Of a stretch of DNA of 64,000 nucleotides, positions 46,931 to 58,430 are shown piece by piece (the stretch's first letter is position 1; each line of letters opens with the position of its first letter). This DNA comes from Paragonimus skrjabini miyazakii (taxonomy: Eukaryota; Platyhelminthes; Trematoda; Plagiorchiida; Troglotrematidae), in contig JTDE01021385.1 of assembly GCA_014338405.1 (NCBI GenBank), positions 1 through 64,000 on the forward strand, given 5' to 3'. A program made the position numbers and the translations under genes. The notes below the pieces were generated by a model. That model was not told where the DNA came from. It made no database searches and worked only from the letters and a program-made list of their open reading frames with translations.

Positions 46931-47515
46931 TAGAACGCTCCATTTATCAGAAGCCCGTCTCCTATGCGCCTGCTGTGTTATCGTTATCGAAAGTGAACCT
47001 ATCACTCTGATTGAAAGACTGTTAGCCAGACGGGCTATCCAGTTGACCAGAGGTGTAGTGTTAAAATATGACGTTGGCCAACGTGCTAGGGTCAACTCCA
47101 CTAATCCACCGAATTCATATTGGGTGGGACACATAGTGTTACGAATGCTATACCATTTTGTATATCTGTTTCCTTTTACGGCACAGGAATTCCCATTTCA
47201 TACTAAAACAATTCAGTTTGGTGCATTAGAATTTCCACGTTAGAATCTTGGACGTGACGGCAAATACGTGATTTGTCCAACTAACCTAAAGGGATAGCCA
47301 ATCTTAATTGTCGCACTTCGCATTGGTTGCTTTGACCGAGGAACCATGTTCCTACCAATCCATCAAATTGTGGGCCGTATTACAAGTATTACGAGTTGTT
47401 GAGGGTGGCTGTGGATCTTACGTCTAACTGGAGTACGCTTTAGGGTCATGGTAGATCTCCAGCTGTAATATGGAAGTGAACCAGTGTGTGAAAACATTTT
47501 TATTATTTCTCTCGC

Positions 47516-48525
47516 TTACATGGCTTGCGGACGCAAAGACACATTAATCCTGATACATGCAGACGTATTACCGAGGCATTCGAAGGGGGTGTTGACTGGC
47601 GTACGATTGCTCTTCTGAGCGGAGTTAAGTGTAATATCACTTACAGGTGACCTTATGTAGATTGTAACAGCTACGCAGGTCAGCCTCACAATAGACATAA
47701 AGACAAGATTCCAACGGAATTAGTGATCGACATATTGTTGGAGTGAATCCAACGATTACACTGCAATTTTTGAGATTGCGCTTCAAGCCTGAGTTTGCGA
47801 AGGAGTTATCGACCCCATCGATTGGTCGATACTTGGATGACTGCTGCATAACGGCCAACAGACTGTGTCAAATACCCGTTAGCATAAACTCAAACGAGTC
47901 TGTTTGCTTATCGACTGATGAGGTATTATGCAACTTCAGAAACTATTTGATGGATAGATGAGACGAACATCAGTTTGTTTCGTACGATGTCAGTGGGACG
48001 TTCCTTAGAGGGAACGAGGGAATGAGTCTTTCTAACAAATAGCCGAGGCCGTAATCTCCATTTGATTGGAGCGATGACATCAAGCTCGATAGTTAGCTAT
48101 ACGACGAGAAGGGAAACATACAAAGCAGTGATTGCGAAGGGATGGCTACGAATCTTGCTAGATCAGATGAAGATCAGTACACCTGTCAGATATTGTGATG
48201 ATATGTGGCAACACACCGTGTCACACTGAAGAGTTATATAATAGACGACAACCGTTACGATTGGCGCCCTATTCACTAATGTGGAGTCAGATTAAGAACG
48301 TCTGGAGCATAATGAAAGTAAGAATTAAAAGGCAACTGAAGATGCAACACGAGATGACAGTATCAAAGATTCTCAAGATGTGTTGAGTCCATCAAAGTTG
48401 AGAATGAGGGCCGTGGAAACAACAGCCATTTCTGCTGTATGCGACTTCACCAGAGACCGCTGCGTTAACTTTGTTGGTCATGTTGAATGATGCTATATGT
48501 AGGCGATGAACGATGAAACTATAGG
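47516..48525 (+). pseudogene. IS630/Tc1-mariner superfamily transposase pseudogene
   Basis: Fragments in several frames keep family order. The N-terminal helix-turn-helix part has HINPDTCRRITEAFEGGVDW and RTIALLSGVK (47545-47645). The second DNA-binding part has ELVIDILLE, NPTITL and FAKELSTPSIGRYLDD (47715-47840). The catalytic core has SRGRNLHLIGAMTSSSIVSY then TTRRETYKAV (48040-48130). The second aspartate block, normally CDNAPCH, is CGNTPCHTEE (about 48200), so the catalytic Asp appears changed to Gly. LRLAPYSLMWSQIKNVWSIM (48250-48320) corresponds to LAPYSPMLNPIENVWS, but the third acidic residue is Lys. A C-terminal TRDRCVNFVGHVE lies near 48460. Stops, frameshifts and lost catalytic residues make it inactive. 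Terminal inverted repeats were not found by eye. Confidence 0.85.
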
Positions 48526-51500
48526 ATCGCAACCTTAAACCCACATCTTCTCAGTGAACGAACAATGCTTTATTCAGAACAGCTACATAGTGATTAATAC
48601 TTCCTGTTTATTGGGAGGTGTTCTTTACTAAACTAATACATGACTTATAAGTGTGTCTAACAAATCGGCTACCCGTATATTGTAGATAATCTAATGTTTT
48701 ACGTTAGCGACTGAAAATGATAAATGAACTGTTAGCATCTCGTGATGTATTCTTCCGTTATCAACTCGACTACCTCGACCATGATGTTCAGTGATTTCTA
48801 TGTTGACCGTATATCATAGTGTACTCTCCCAATAGCGTTCCAACCCAGTCGATAGCGAGAATCGTGTGCACGTACACAAAGATGCAGCAAGTCGATTGAC
48901 AGAACCACGCCCATTTTAGTATTGGGTCTGAGCCAGCTGTTGTGTCGAACTACCACTGTGCATACTACAGTGTGTGCCCAACGGTAACAGAATGCTGGAA
49001 ATCGTCGTATTCATTTATTTGTCCAAGAGTGTACGGAATAGACAAGTTTTCCGCGTAGTGATAATCAAAACTGGACACCTGATGCATTCGGTCGCATGGC
49101 CACCTCGTAGAATACAAATATACTGGGATACTATTCACACGTTGGCCACAGTTACTAACATTTCGAATTCAGTGTTTGGGTCACCATCTTCCGTTCCGTT
49201 TAACTTACACCGTCTGGTGCGACATCTCTATTCTTGGTTATCAAGCCCTTCCCCGTTCAATACTGACGTCAGAATGCACCAAAGTGAAAATGTGTGGTGG
49301 AAAATTTTCAGCCTTAAAAGAAAACAAGTATTGAAAAAGGTATAGAGCTGGAAGAAAAGGAACTCACTGAAAATACGATCTGCCGGACTGATAGGCCAGA
49401 CACCCCAAAAATGCTATGGACCTCAGGGTGCTGAGTCAAACATGGGGTAGGAGGTGAGTGTGCTCGACGACTGGCTCTATTCCAGCTTATACGTTGACAA
49501 ATCGCCGTTGTATAACGTGGGACAAAGACAACTTAGGTCAAGAAATTGCTTTATGCACCTTAGGGAGTAAACCTTCAGCATTTCAATGTACATACAGTTA
49601 AACCGATTTATATACGGATATCTGAAATACGCATTTACTTCGCTCAGCCGTTATCACGTGATCTGTGCGGGAAGTGCTCATTGGCCCAGTGCTACTACGA
49701 CTTCATCTAATCTAAGGGAAACGAATTGTGAAGTAGTGAGCAACAAGTATTGAAGTCGATTCAACAGCATGACTACGTGACAATTGTGCAAATGTGATTT
49801 TGTAGACCTATTGTCATCACATCTGCCACCATATGCGTTCCGGCACTATCAGTGTGCTTGGGTTTCATTTGTGCTTTGCTGAACTAACGCAAGCGAACTG
49901 GTTAATTGCAGTAGAGGGGTGATGAAAGTAGACCGTAGCCTCTGACATCATAGTGACCAACTGAACTACACGTGGCACTGGTTGTATTAAGTACTATTTC
50001 TAAGGGACGGATGAGTCGACGGATTAGTGATTCATTACACCTTTAGAGTGACATTTGCATGAAAATGACCCAAATCAACTTTTGAGATCTTTTGTGATGA
50101 GCGCACAGGTATCATTTATGATCACGAACAGTTCTCGTATATATCGTAGGGCTCATAAGCAAGGACCACTATACAAAATCCGGAGTCCGAACCAAAGGAC
50201 ACGCCGTAATTAGCATTCACGGTTTGGGCGTGTGACGCCTGAATATTTGAGCTTATTCTGTTCACACCGAAGTCCAGACCGAAGGGCCTACCGGACGAAC
50301 AGGCCTGCTAACCGAATCGGGTGAGCGAACGGGCACAATACACGACTGTGACCACAGCCAAATTAGATGGCCGTAAGTGGGTGGGAGGGATTGCGCACAT
50401 TTCTGGTTGACTGACTCATCCCTTCACCCCCAGTGTCTTGGTCGCAACGGTCCAAGATCGACAACGCCTGGATGTTCACACACCTCTCTGTAACTGTTTC
50501 AACGCTTGAAAGACAATGCTGGACTGGGGGCCACAATGTGCCCGTGAGTGCAAGTGGATGGAGTTAGAATATGGTATCTCCCCAATCGATGGTACCATCA
50601 TGACCTTTTTTTCGCCAAACGATGGATAATAAAAACCGTACTGATAAACGAAACGGATTTACAGATTACCGAAATACTGATCAAAACAACCATTTTCCCA
50701 TAGAATTTGAGGCACGTCATGCTGTTTTTAGTTTTATCGTGCCATTTGTGAAACCTGACGTGACGCATTACAGCTATGCTGTGAAAACAATGAGCGTCGT
50801 TTGACACCTTACAGTTTTGTGGCCTTGTTGTTGAACATGTCTTGATTGATCACTTCATCTGTAATGAAGGCAATTTGTTGCATTATGACGATCGGTGTAG
50901 ACAGCTCGTTTAAAAATAGATGGACCATACGCTGCTTGTAGATCTCACAGGATACCATTAGCTAGAATGATTTACGTCTTCATGGTGAACGCTTTGCGGT
51001 AAGACTGGAGATCGCATACTTATTTTAAAGTATCGCTTCGATAACACTGGTTTAGTTCACCATTCCCAAACTGGTAGCCTACGTAATCCATGATCGCGAC
51101 GTGATCATGATAGCTATCAACCGGTTAACACATGGTTTCAGTTGAATTGTCAACTGCTTGAATGAGTTTTGCGGAACCACTGTTTGCGAGAATGAGAATT
51201 GATTCACGAGGTGTATGCGCACATAGTGGTGACCATACAACCATTGTACGGGTTCTTTAGGAGTGAACTAAAAGTGCTAAACCTGGGTTTAGCTAGCTGT
51301 TCAAACTAGCCACACTCTGTTGTACAACACAGGTAGACTGTTTTATTGTCCGCTTTCTAAAATTACATATTCTCAACACATTCATCTTTGTCTAGTACTA
51401 ACTAATAACACTTAACCTAGTCCAGGGTTGTTCAGTCGAACAACGTTGAGAAATTCTTATCAAAAGTAGAAGTTTTATGTCAAACGAACCGCTTGATTAT

Positions 51501-54424
51501 AAATTTAAGCACAGGACATTACCTCTTTTTCTATCATCCCTTCTAAATTGTCAAATCTGCCAAACGATCCAACAGGATACAGGTTCGGTGTTCATCGGTG
51601 GCTTTGGTGGATTTCAACGTGAACTGGTTAATACATTCTGCTTAGGCAATCAATCCCTTGTGTTATTTGGTACATTCCATATGTCATGGTTGGTTGGTTG
51701 GGTGACTAGGTACAAATGTGAAACTACTGAACCTCTTGAGTGACTTTGTAACACACCTGATATAGCACCTTCCGCCTCTGGGCATACTGTTTCAGTCGCT
51801 AGTTCGAATCCAGTCGGAGCTTAGAATGTTAGTAACTGCGTCTTTTTCAAACAGTAGTTCATGTTTAAACTGTATTATTTGCTTGTGTTTGGGCACTTTT
51901 GGGCATACGGTACTTCACTGCCAGAATGGACATTTTCTGTCTGATTGTCTTTGACTGGAACGACGCGGACTCCGACAGACAACCCCGAAACCACCAGCCA
52001 TTGCACAAAGATCACCATGTTGTATTGACGTACTCCCTGTGAACGACCATTCACAGTCAAGCTAAACGGTGTGCATGAAGCTGAGCATCATTCTGGGAGG
52101 GGTGAGATGAGATTTTTTTTACTTCAATACGACCCACAAGCAGCTTAACGGAGCAGTAAATGGACGTTTCATTTGAGCAAAAGTTGATCTCATTCGAAAG
52201 CAAGAAAGTATATGGTTCCAGTTTTTGAATGCACCAACAAGTAATCTAAGAATACGCACCTGGATTTTGAAAATCTGCCTCTCAAATGGATTATCTACTT
52301 ACTTGCAATGTGTTTGAATACGATCTGGTGATTCTAATCGAAAGCGTCTTCTTTGAATGGATTCAGAAAGGCATTTCAGTTTCCTCGAGGTGAATTCCCT
52401 GCTCAAATGGTAAAGTAAACGCTCATGCTCGAATTTCTTTCCGTACTGAGGACACCTCAACTCTTATACGTAAATGAGTTAAGTACCCATCCATTAAGCG
52501 TTTATCAAGTGTAACGAAATCTGGCAAAATGTTGAGACCGAATAGACAAAAACCTACATTCATAAGAGCTTAAGACAGGCAATCCAGGCCAACTTGTGTC
52601 AAAACTGACCAAGTGTCCAGTTGTTGGTTTTGAAGAAAAATTCATTACTCTGAACTGGACGAAACTGCTTCTACTGAACACACCTATGATACTATCTTAA
52701 GGTAGTGTGACCATCTCGAAGCTTGTTCTCAAAAACTTTGCAGCAGATAGTTAGGCGATGTGAAATCGCTTGCACCAGCGATTTCAATTGGTTTCATACA
52801 CAGCCAAACCGTAATAATGACAACAGGCCTCCAGAAATCTCAAAGATCACAGTAAACAATTAATCAGTTATTCGAGGTAAATTGTACTATCAATTACACA
52901 CATAATAACCTACGTAATGAAGAAGTAGTCACCAAGATCAACAATGAGTCAAACGAGGACTCGCTTCCAGCGATAACTCACAGACAATATCCCTCATTTC
53001 CACACCGGGAAACGCACCTTCTATACACCACAACTTGTGACGATATTGAATGAGCAGGATCTATTGATGAGGGCCCGCTAAAGTTGGTTCTTTGAACACT
53101 TGAAGATGTACATCGGTGCTTGCGTAGGTGGGTAGGTATAAATGGCCTATACAGTTTGGTCGATTTGGGATGAAGGTCGCGTTTCGCTCATGTGGCTGCA
53201 GTGTGCTGATTGGTGCCACCATGGATACTTGCCAATCGGATGCCCGTTTGGTGATAAAATACGTTGCATGTAATAGCTTAAAACTAGGACATTCACATTT
53301 TAAAACAATTATGCTAATTAGTTAGCTTCACGCTTGTTACAAAACACTCCTCTGCTACTCCTCTCCACCCTTTTTTATCAATCCCTCCTTATCGCCATTT
53401 AAATCTTCAAACTGTCCATTTTATGTGATACCGGTTTTGGGGAATGATGTTCATTTAAATGTTCATACGCCGCTTACAAATTTGGCATTTTTCTGGTTTG
53501 TTTTGTTGACCAATCTATGGATCATTATCGCAGTATGTATCATACTACCAAATTTTGTTCATATTTGCAAGATAACAGATAATCTAACAGTTAACCTGGG
53601 GGGTGATAGTAAAGTCATGGTAACTGGCATATGTTATACCTGAAAGTTTTTTTTCAAAAATGAGTAGCTGTTGTACGCTAGACGCCATGAACATACGTTT
53701 TTCTATGTTAAACAGTTGACAGCCGATAAAGGCCAGCTGTTTTCCCACGGATTTTCGTCCAAGCTAGTTGACATTTTAAACGCTGCTTCAATTCTGCCTA
53801 TCCCCTATCTGAAGAATCAATCAACAGAACGGTTAGATGCGATAAGTCGATCTGGCTTAGTGAGAAGACAATGAAATAGGGAGTTGGACTTTGTTTCAAG
53901 ACCCATGAGGCAACTTGGATCATCTCCGTGTCATTGGAATCTTTAAGTATTGTCGAGTGTTCATATTAAAACGCTCAACCACATTTGCCTAACACAACTG
54001 TTCAGGCTGATCGATCGTGGGTACTGCTCACATGCATTAATGGAATTGCACAGCAAATTTAATGAATTATGCTAAGTGAACTTGGTTGAACAGTTTAGAT
54101 CATGAGTCAACCGTTCGAAATTAACAGGACAATTATGATCAACCTAGAAATTGCTTACAAACGAACGCAGTTGTGCTTTTAGGTACAATAAATTGGTCGT
54201 GACCAGTGTGGCGATAGTGGTATGGCGACCGACAAGATTGTTCCTGATGAGAACATGGATCGGACTTGAAATTCCAGTTATGGTAGTTATATGTACTGCT
54301 AGTGAATTCCAATGAAGGTAAAACTTCAATCGGATGCTTTTTGTGAAGGGAGATAGTTGAGACAGCTGTGAAAAGTCAAGATATTTATGTGCGACTGCCA
54401 CCTTACAACAATCGAACCCCTGGA

Positions 54425-54700
54425 CTACTCATCCTTAATCAGCTGAACATCATTCACACTTGATCGCAGTCTTCAACTTTTGATAAGCCTTTCGGTCAAT
54501 CAACTTCTAAAGGAAGTATCGGATTCTAGTTTCTTTTTTCTTAGAGTTCATAAGTAGTGTATATCTTCTTCCGGATAGGGATTTGTACTCCGGCCCTCGT
54601 GCTTGCGAGACCAGCATGTTAACTACAACGCCAGTAACCTCACAACGGGCATGATCGAATACTCAAGTTCAAACGTTCAACCACAACCTTGTGCAAGTTG
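54425..54700 (-). repeat. Decayed antisense SINE, nearly full span
   Basis: GAACATCATTCACACTTGATC, AGCCTTTCGGTCAATC, TCTTAGAGTTCATAAGTAGTG and CGCCAGTAACCTCACAACGG follow body, hammerhead, head and A-box flank. Promoter and ribozyme are not functional by sequence. Confidence 0.65.
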
Positions 54701-54889
54701 TGTTCAGCTTGTCTTATCAGTCTGAATGGAGAATAAAAAGAATCGCTCTGTATAATCCAGTCGATAATCCCGTGATAAAGATTCGTCAATTTGGTTGAAG
54801 CTACTGTCTTCATTGAACCAAATGAGCACAGTTTAACTTGTTAGTTGAAGTTCTAGATTTAAATTAATTCAAGCTGAACACCATGCCCA

Positions 54890-55075
54890 TCTCATAGTCA
54901 TGAAGACCGGAGTGTTACTTCCTGTCCGGACGAGGATACTCACTATGTATAGGCTCAAACAAAGCGAAACTCAAGTACGGTGCTTAGTTTTGAAGTGGGC
55001 TAGTCGATAGGATTATCTGAGTGGGATGTCTGTGAACAAGTGTGGATAGTGTTCAAAGTGAGATAGTCTAAATTC
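54890..55075 (+). repeat. Decayed sense SINE, head to tail body
   Basis: CATCTCATAGTCATGAAGAC, AGCGAAACTCAAGTACGGTG and GTGGATAGTGTTCAAAGTG match head, hammerhead 3' half and body. It lies 190 nt from the antisense copy, forming a loose inverted pair. Confidence 0.6.
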
Positions 55076-56679
55076 GCTAACTTTTATCAAGATGTTAATT
55101 ATCTAATTTTGCGAAATGCTTCACTATCGACTGTTTAGCCAGCTTCCGGGCTAACAGTTCACGTACGGCATTGGACTGTTTACTCACGCTTATACCATAG
55201 TATCCCACCCATTAGGCAACCATTTAGCACGTTCTTTACAACGCTGTTTATATTAAAATATTACGACTTTACGTTGCAACTGATCATGAACATTTTCATA
55301 CAAAATGAGGTTTAGATGACGTTACAGATGCTGTTCATTTTGATGCACTGCTGTTCCAAAATAGATGGTACATGAGAAAATGTATTCAGGGCAGTAGGCC
55401 GTGAATGTGGTAGCTAGTATATAGCTTAACCAGTAGACGACGCACAGCTTCATAAGTGTATGCTATCACAAATCTGCCAAACTACTCATCAGTAATATGA
55501 TAAAATCGAATGAAACAGTCTGTCAGATGGGCTCAGCGTTGAGTGAATCTCCGTAATAGAATGAGCACTAAAGTGACAAAGAGACGGTGACTGAGGTTAA
55601 ACTTTATTTGAACGGACCGTGAATCGGCGCTGATTGTTACAGTGTTTCTTGAACTTTTGTTTCCTTCACAATAAACGTTTCGCCTTTCCAGGTTGAGTGT
55701 ACGTGATGGTCTACCTCAGTAGGACGTAGATGCATGTCGTTTAGTGGGTTCCTTTTTCTATTCCTGATGGATGAACTCATATATATGCAGTAAGATTTGA
55801 CCGAATCGGTATCGGACGCAAGCTATGCTATATAGTTTGACGGTTTGTTTATCCGATCAAAACATCCGTCAGGTCATTCGGAACAACTGCACACATGAGA
55901 TCTCGCTGTCTATAAAACGAACATGTTTGTCCTCTGCAGGCTAGTCAATAACAGGGCACACCTGAACAAAAAATGAACAGAAGCGGCTATAGTCCGCTGG
56001 CTAGCTCGGACCTGACATGAAATACTAGCTTTTACTCTCAGTTCGGCACACTGTTAAATTCACTTGGTTCAGTATCCAGAATAGACGGAACAGTTTGTTA
56101 CCAATTTAACTGCACACTTCTCGATACTCATTGACTACCTGATCGTTGCTGAATATCGTCCACTCATCCAGTAAACAGTCCACAACAAAAATTTACCGAT
56201 CTTCACATACTGACGTTTAAGGATTCAATTTTGTCGATTACTTGGAATGTGTAATGCTGACTGCAATAAACCGAACGTTCACCACAGAAAATTAAATATA
56301 TGAGTACGCATACGATGGTTCAATGGTGAGTGATTCACCAGATGGACAAACACTTCTGCAATGTAAAGTGATCGATACTGTGTCCGTATGTGTACCGGTA
56401 TCTGGTCTACTACAAGCTTCTAGGGCTCCCTACTGACCGATAAAATCTTGCAAACGAATTCATTTTGTCTCACTACGAAAATACGGTGAATCCGAACTTG
56501 TTAGGTTGTCCAATTTTTGTGTAATTATTTATAGTATCTAATATATAGTGCCTAGTCAAGCAAATTGTTGATGAATCTAACGGATGAGTGTGACAATCCA
56601 TCAAAGGAAGGATAAATGACATTCAGTAAACGTCACTTAGACGACAGATAGAAAGTAGCTAATGTAAAGAACAAGTTGG

Positions 56680-57020
56680 GAGCAATTGGAATGTTTCTTG
56701 AAGTAAACCAAATCCCCCACTACTCATCAGTAATCTAAAATATCGCCTAGTAGGTTTAATGAGATCGGAGATTTTGACCTGTCTAGGAAGTCCTAATCGC
56801 GGGGTTATCGACTGGAGGTCAATGGCGCAGTGGTAAACACGGTTGCCTCATGAACAGCGTGTCCGTGGTTCAAGTCCCGGCAGTGGCGATGATATGCACT
56901 ACTGACGAGCTCTGATGAGAGCGAAACTCGAGTCTAGTGCTTCTTTTCGAAACGGGCCGACTGGATAGTTTATGGGAATGCGTCAGCTGCGATCAATTGT
57001 GGGTGATGTTCAAACTGTTT
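56680..57020 (+). repeat. Hammerhead SINE with intact ribozyme, preceded by the tail of another unit
   Basis: 56680-56727 is the decayed 3' end of one unit (AAACCAAATCCCCCACTACT then CATCAGTAAT). It is joined directly to the 5' start of the next (CTAAAATATCGCC). The second unit lacks about 114 nt between its 5' segment and A box compared with the 36-kb copy, with GAG microhomology at the deletion ends. The A box TGGCGCAGTGG (56823-56833) is perfect. The B box GGTTCAAGTCC (56867-56877) matches the consensus. The hammerhead is 56896-56940. The body ends at GTGATGTTCAAACTG. Confidence 0.9.
56896..56940 (+). ncRNA. Type I hammerhead ribozyme, all core bases intact
   Basis: GCACTA (56896-56901) pairs with TAGTGC (56935-56940). 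CTGACGA is at 56902-56908. Stem II GCTCT/AGAGC encloses GATG. GAAA is at 56923-56926. The loopless stem III is ACTC/GAGT. Predicted cleavage is after C56934. It differs from the 36-kb ribozyme only in the first base of the stem II loop (GATG versus AATG), a tolerated position. It starts 19 nt after the B box. Confidence 0.92.
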
Positions 57021-57797
57021 CTTTCTATGTCTCGTTCGAGCACACTAGTATGTTTTATTCACGCGTGTTCATATACACGGTTAGTTCGGGTCAGTTGAGT
57101 GTTAAGTGCCGCTCCGATTATAAGTTTTGGTTGAGAGATTCGGTGAGCAACAACTAGTATAGTGAAGAGGAAAAATCGTACTACTCGCACCACTGCTATT
57201 CAGTAGTGGTTCAAGAACATGGATTTTCACAATGAAGTAGTCGCAGGAAAAATACAAGAAGAAACATCGGAGTGTATCATCGCATGAAATGGTTCTTGGT
57301 ATGTGAACGAACATGAAGGAACTGAGCATTGACGTCTGTAGAAACCGTGACGGTCTGGTCCCAGTACCGTGTGCAGATGAGTGTTTTTGTCTGTGGTCAT
57401 GTTTCTTGAATAGATAACTCATTCGCCAGCCGCGTTTTTGGCTCAGAACACCAGTGAGAAAAATTTGAAAAACACATCAAACAACGGCTGCAGAGCTAGA
57501 GTTATAACATCGTTTGCTGAAGACTCAAAAATGCCTAAATTTGTGTGAATGGTTAACGCTCATTCGTAGTCAGCCTGCTCAATACGCTCAGTTAAATGTC
57601 AGCTTTTGTTTGCCGTTTTTCATTAAAATAAACAACCCACCTGAACCGTACATAAAGTACTATATGCGAATCGAGACAGACTCAAAAGCTACCCGACCGG
57701 AACGAAACAATACGACAAGACTGTCACAGCAAACCCCCCTTATCAATGAAATATATGAAACAGTTCCTGTGAATAATGCAGGTAACAGACGACCTAT

Positions 57798-57995
57798 TGT
57801 AAATGTGGCTGAGGGTTCACGTATGTTAGTTCGGTCATGCCCAATGTGCGGTCAATGGTGCAGTGGTAAACACGGTTGCCTCATGAAAGCGTGGCCGGAG
57901 TTCTAGTCCCGGCCGTGGCAAGGATATGCACTACTGACGAGCCGCGACAAGAACGGAACTCGCGTCTAGTGCTTGTTGAAAGTGGTTGGCTGAGT
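57798..57995 (+). repeat. Hammerhead SINE, 3'-truncated sense copy
   Basis: The copy has A box TGGTGCAGTGG (57856-57866), B box AGTTCTAGTCC (57899-57909) and a hammerhead region 57928-57972. The ribozyme keeps stem I and CTGACGA, but stem II is scrambled and GAAA is GGAA. The C-terminal 30 or so codons of the 130-codon frame at 57514-57906 are a read of this repeat. Confidence 0.8.
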
Positions 57996-58334
57996 CAGAA
58001 AAAGACAAGAACGAACGCAGATACCACGAGTAGTCTCTCAATCACAGACGGGACGCAACGACAACCAGAGTGCAAGTATCGGAATTCAGCTGTTGCAACT
58101 TAATAATCTGCCAGCAAATGAGTTTTATTTGTTGTACAGTCCGAATACGAAACATTGGTTTACAGCCACTGTATTTATAAGTTGAGTGACCTTGGCACTA
58201 GGCCATTCAACGGACTAATCAGGGGCAAGCGCCAAACTTAGATTTCAAAGAAAATGTCGGGCATGTAAAATCCTAAGAATTGAAAATGCAATTTTCTCGG
58301 CAATTATGGTCAGTTCTTCGAAAAATTACTTTTC

Positions 58335-58430
58335 CCAACAGACAATCTGTCTGAATGCCAAGGCTCCGATCAAATATGAATGGCGTTCACCTCGAAATTA
58401 ACCGAATCTTTGACTGCCTACTTGGTTATA
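58335..58430 (+). repeat. SINE 3' body fragment
   Basis: CTGTCTGAATGCCAAGGCTC, CGATCAAATATGAATGGCG and AAATTAACCGAATCTTTGAC match body and tail. Confidence 0.6.

Noticed and set aside
51795..51830. AGTTCGAATCC, a near-perfect B box, as a tRNA gene
   Set aside because: No A box at the right distance, and no acceptor stem or anticodon arm pairing. The T stem has a mismatch.
57514..57906. 130-codon plus-strand frame considered as a possible Cav linker exon
   Set aside because: Its last 30 or so codons are SINE sequence, and there is no EFAKERE or beta-binding motif.
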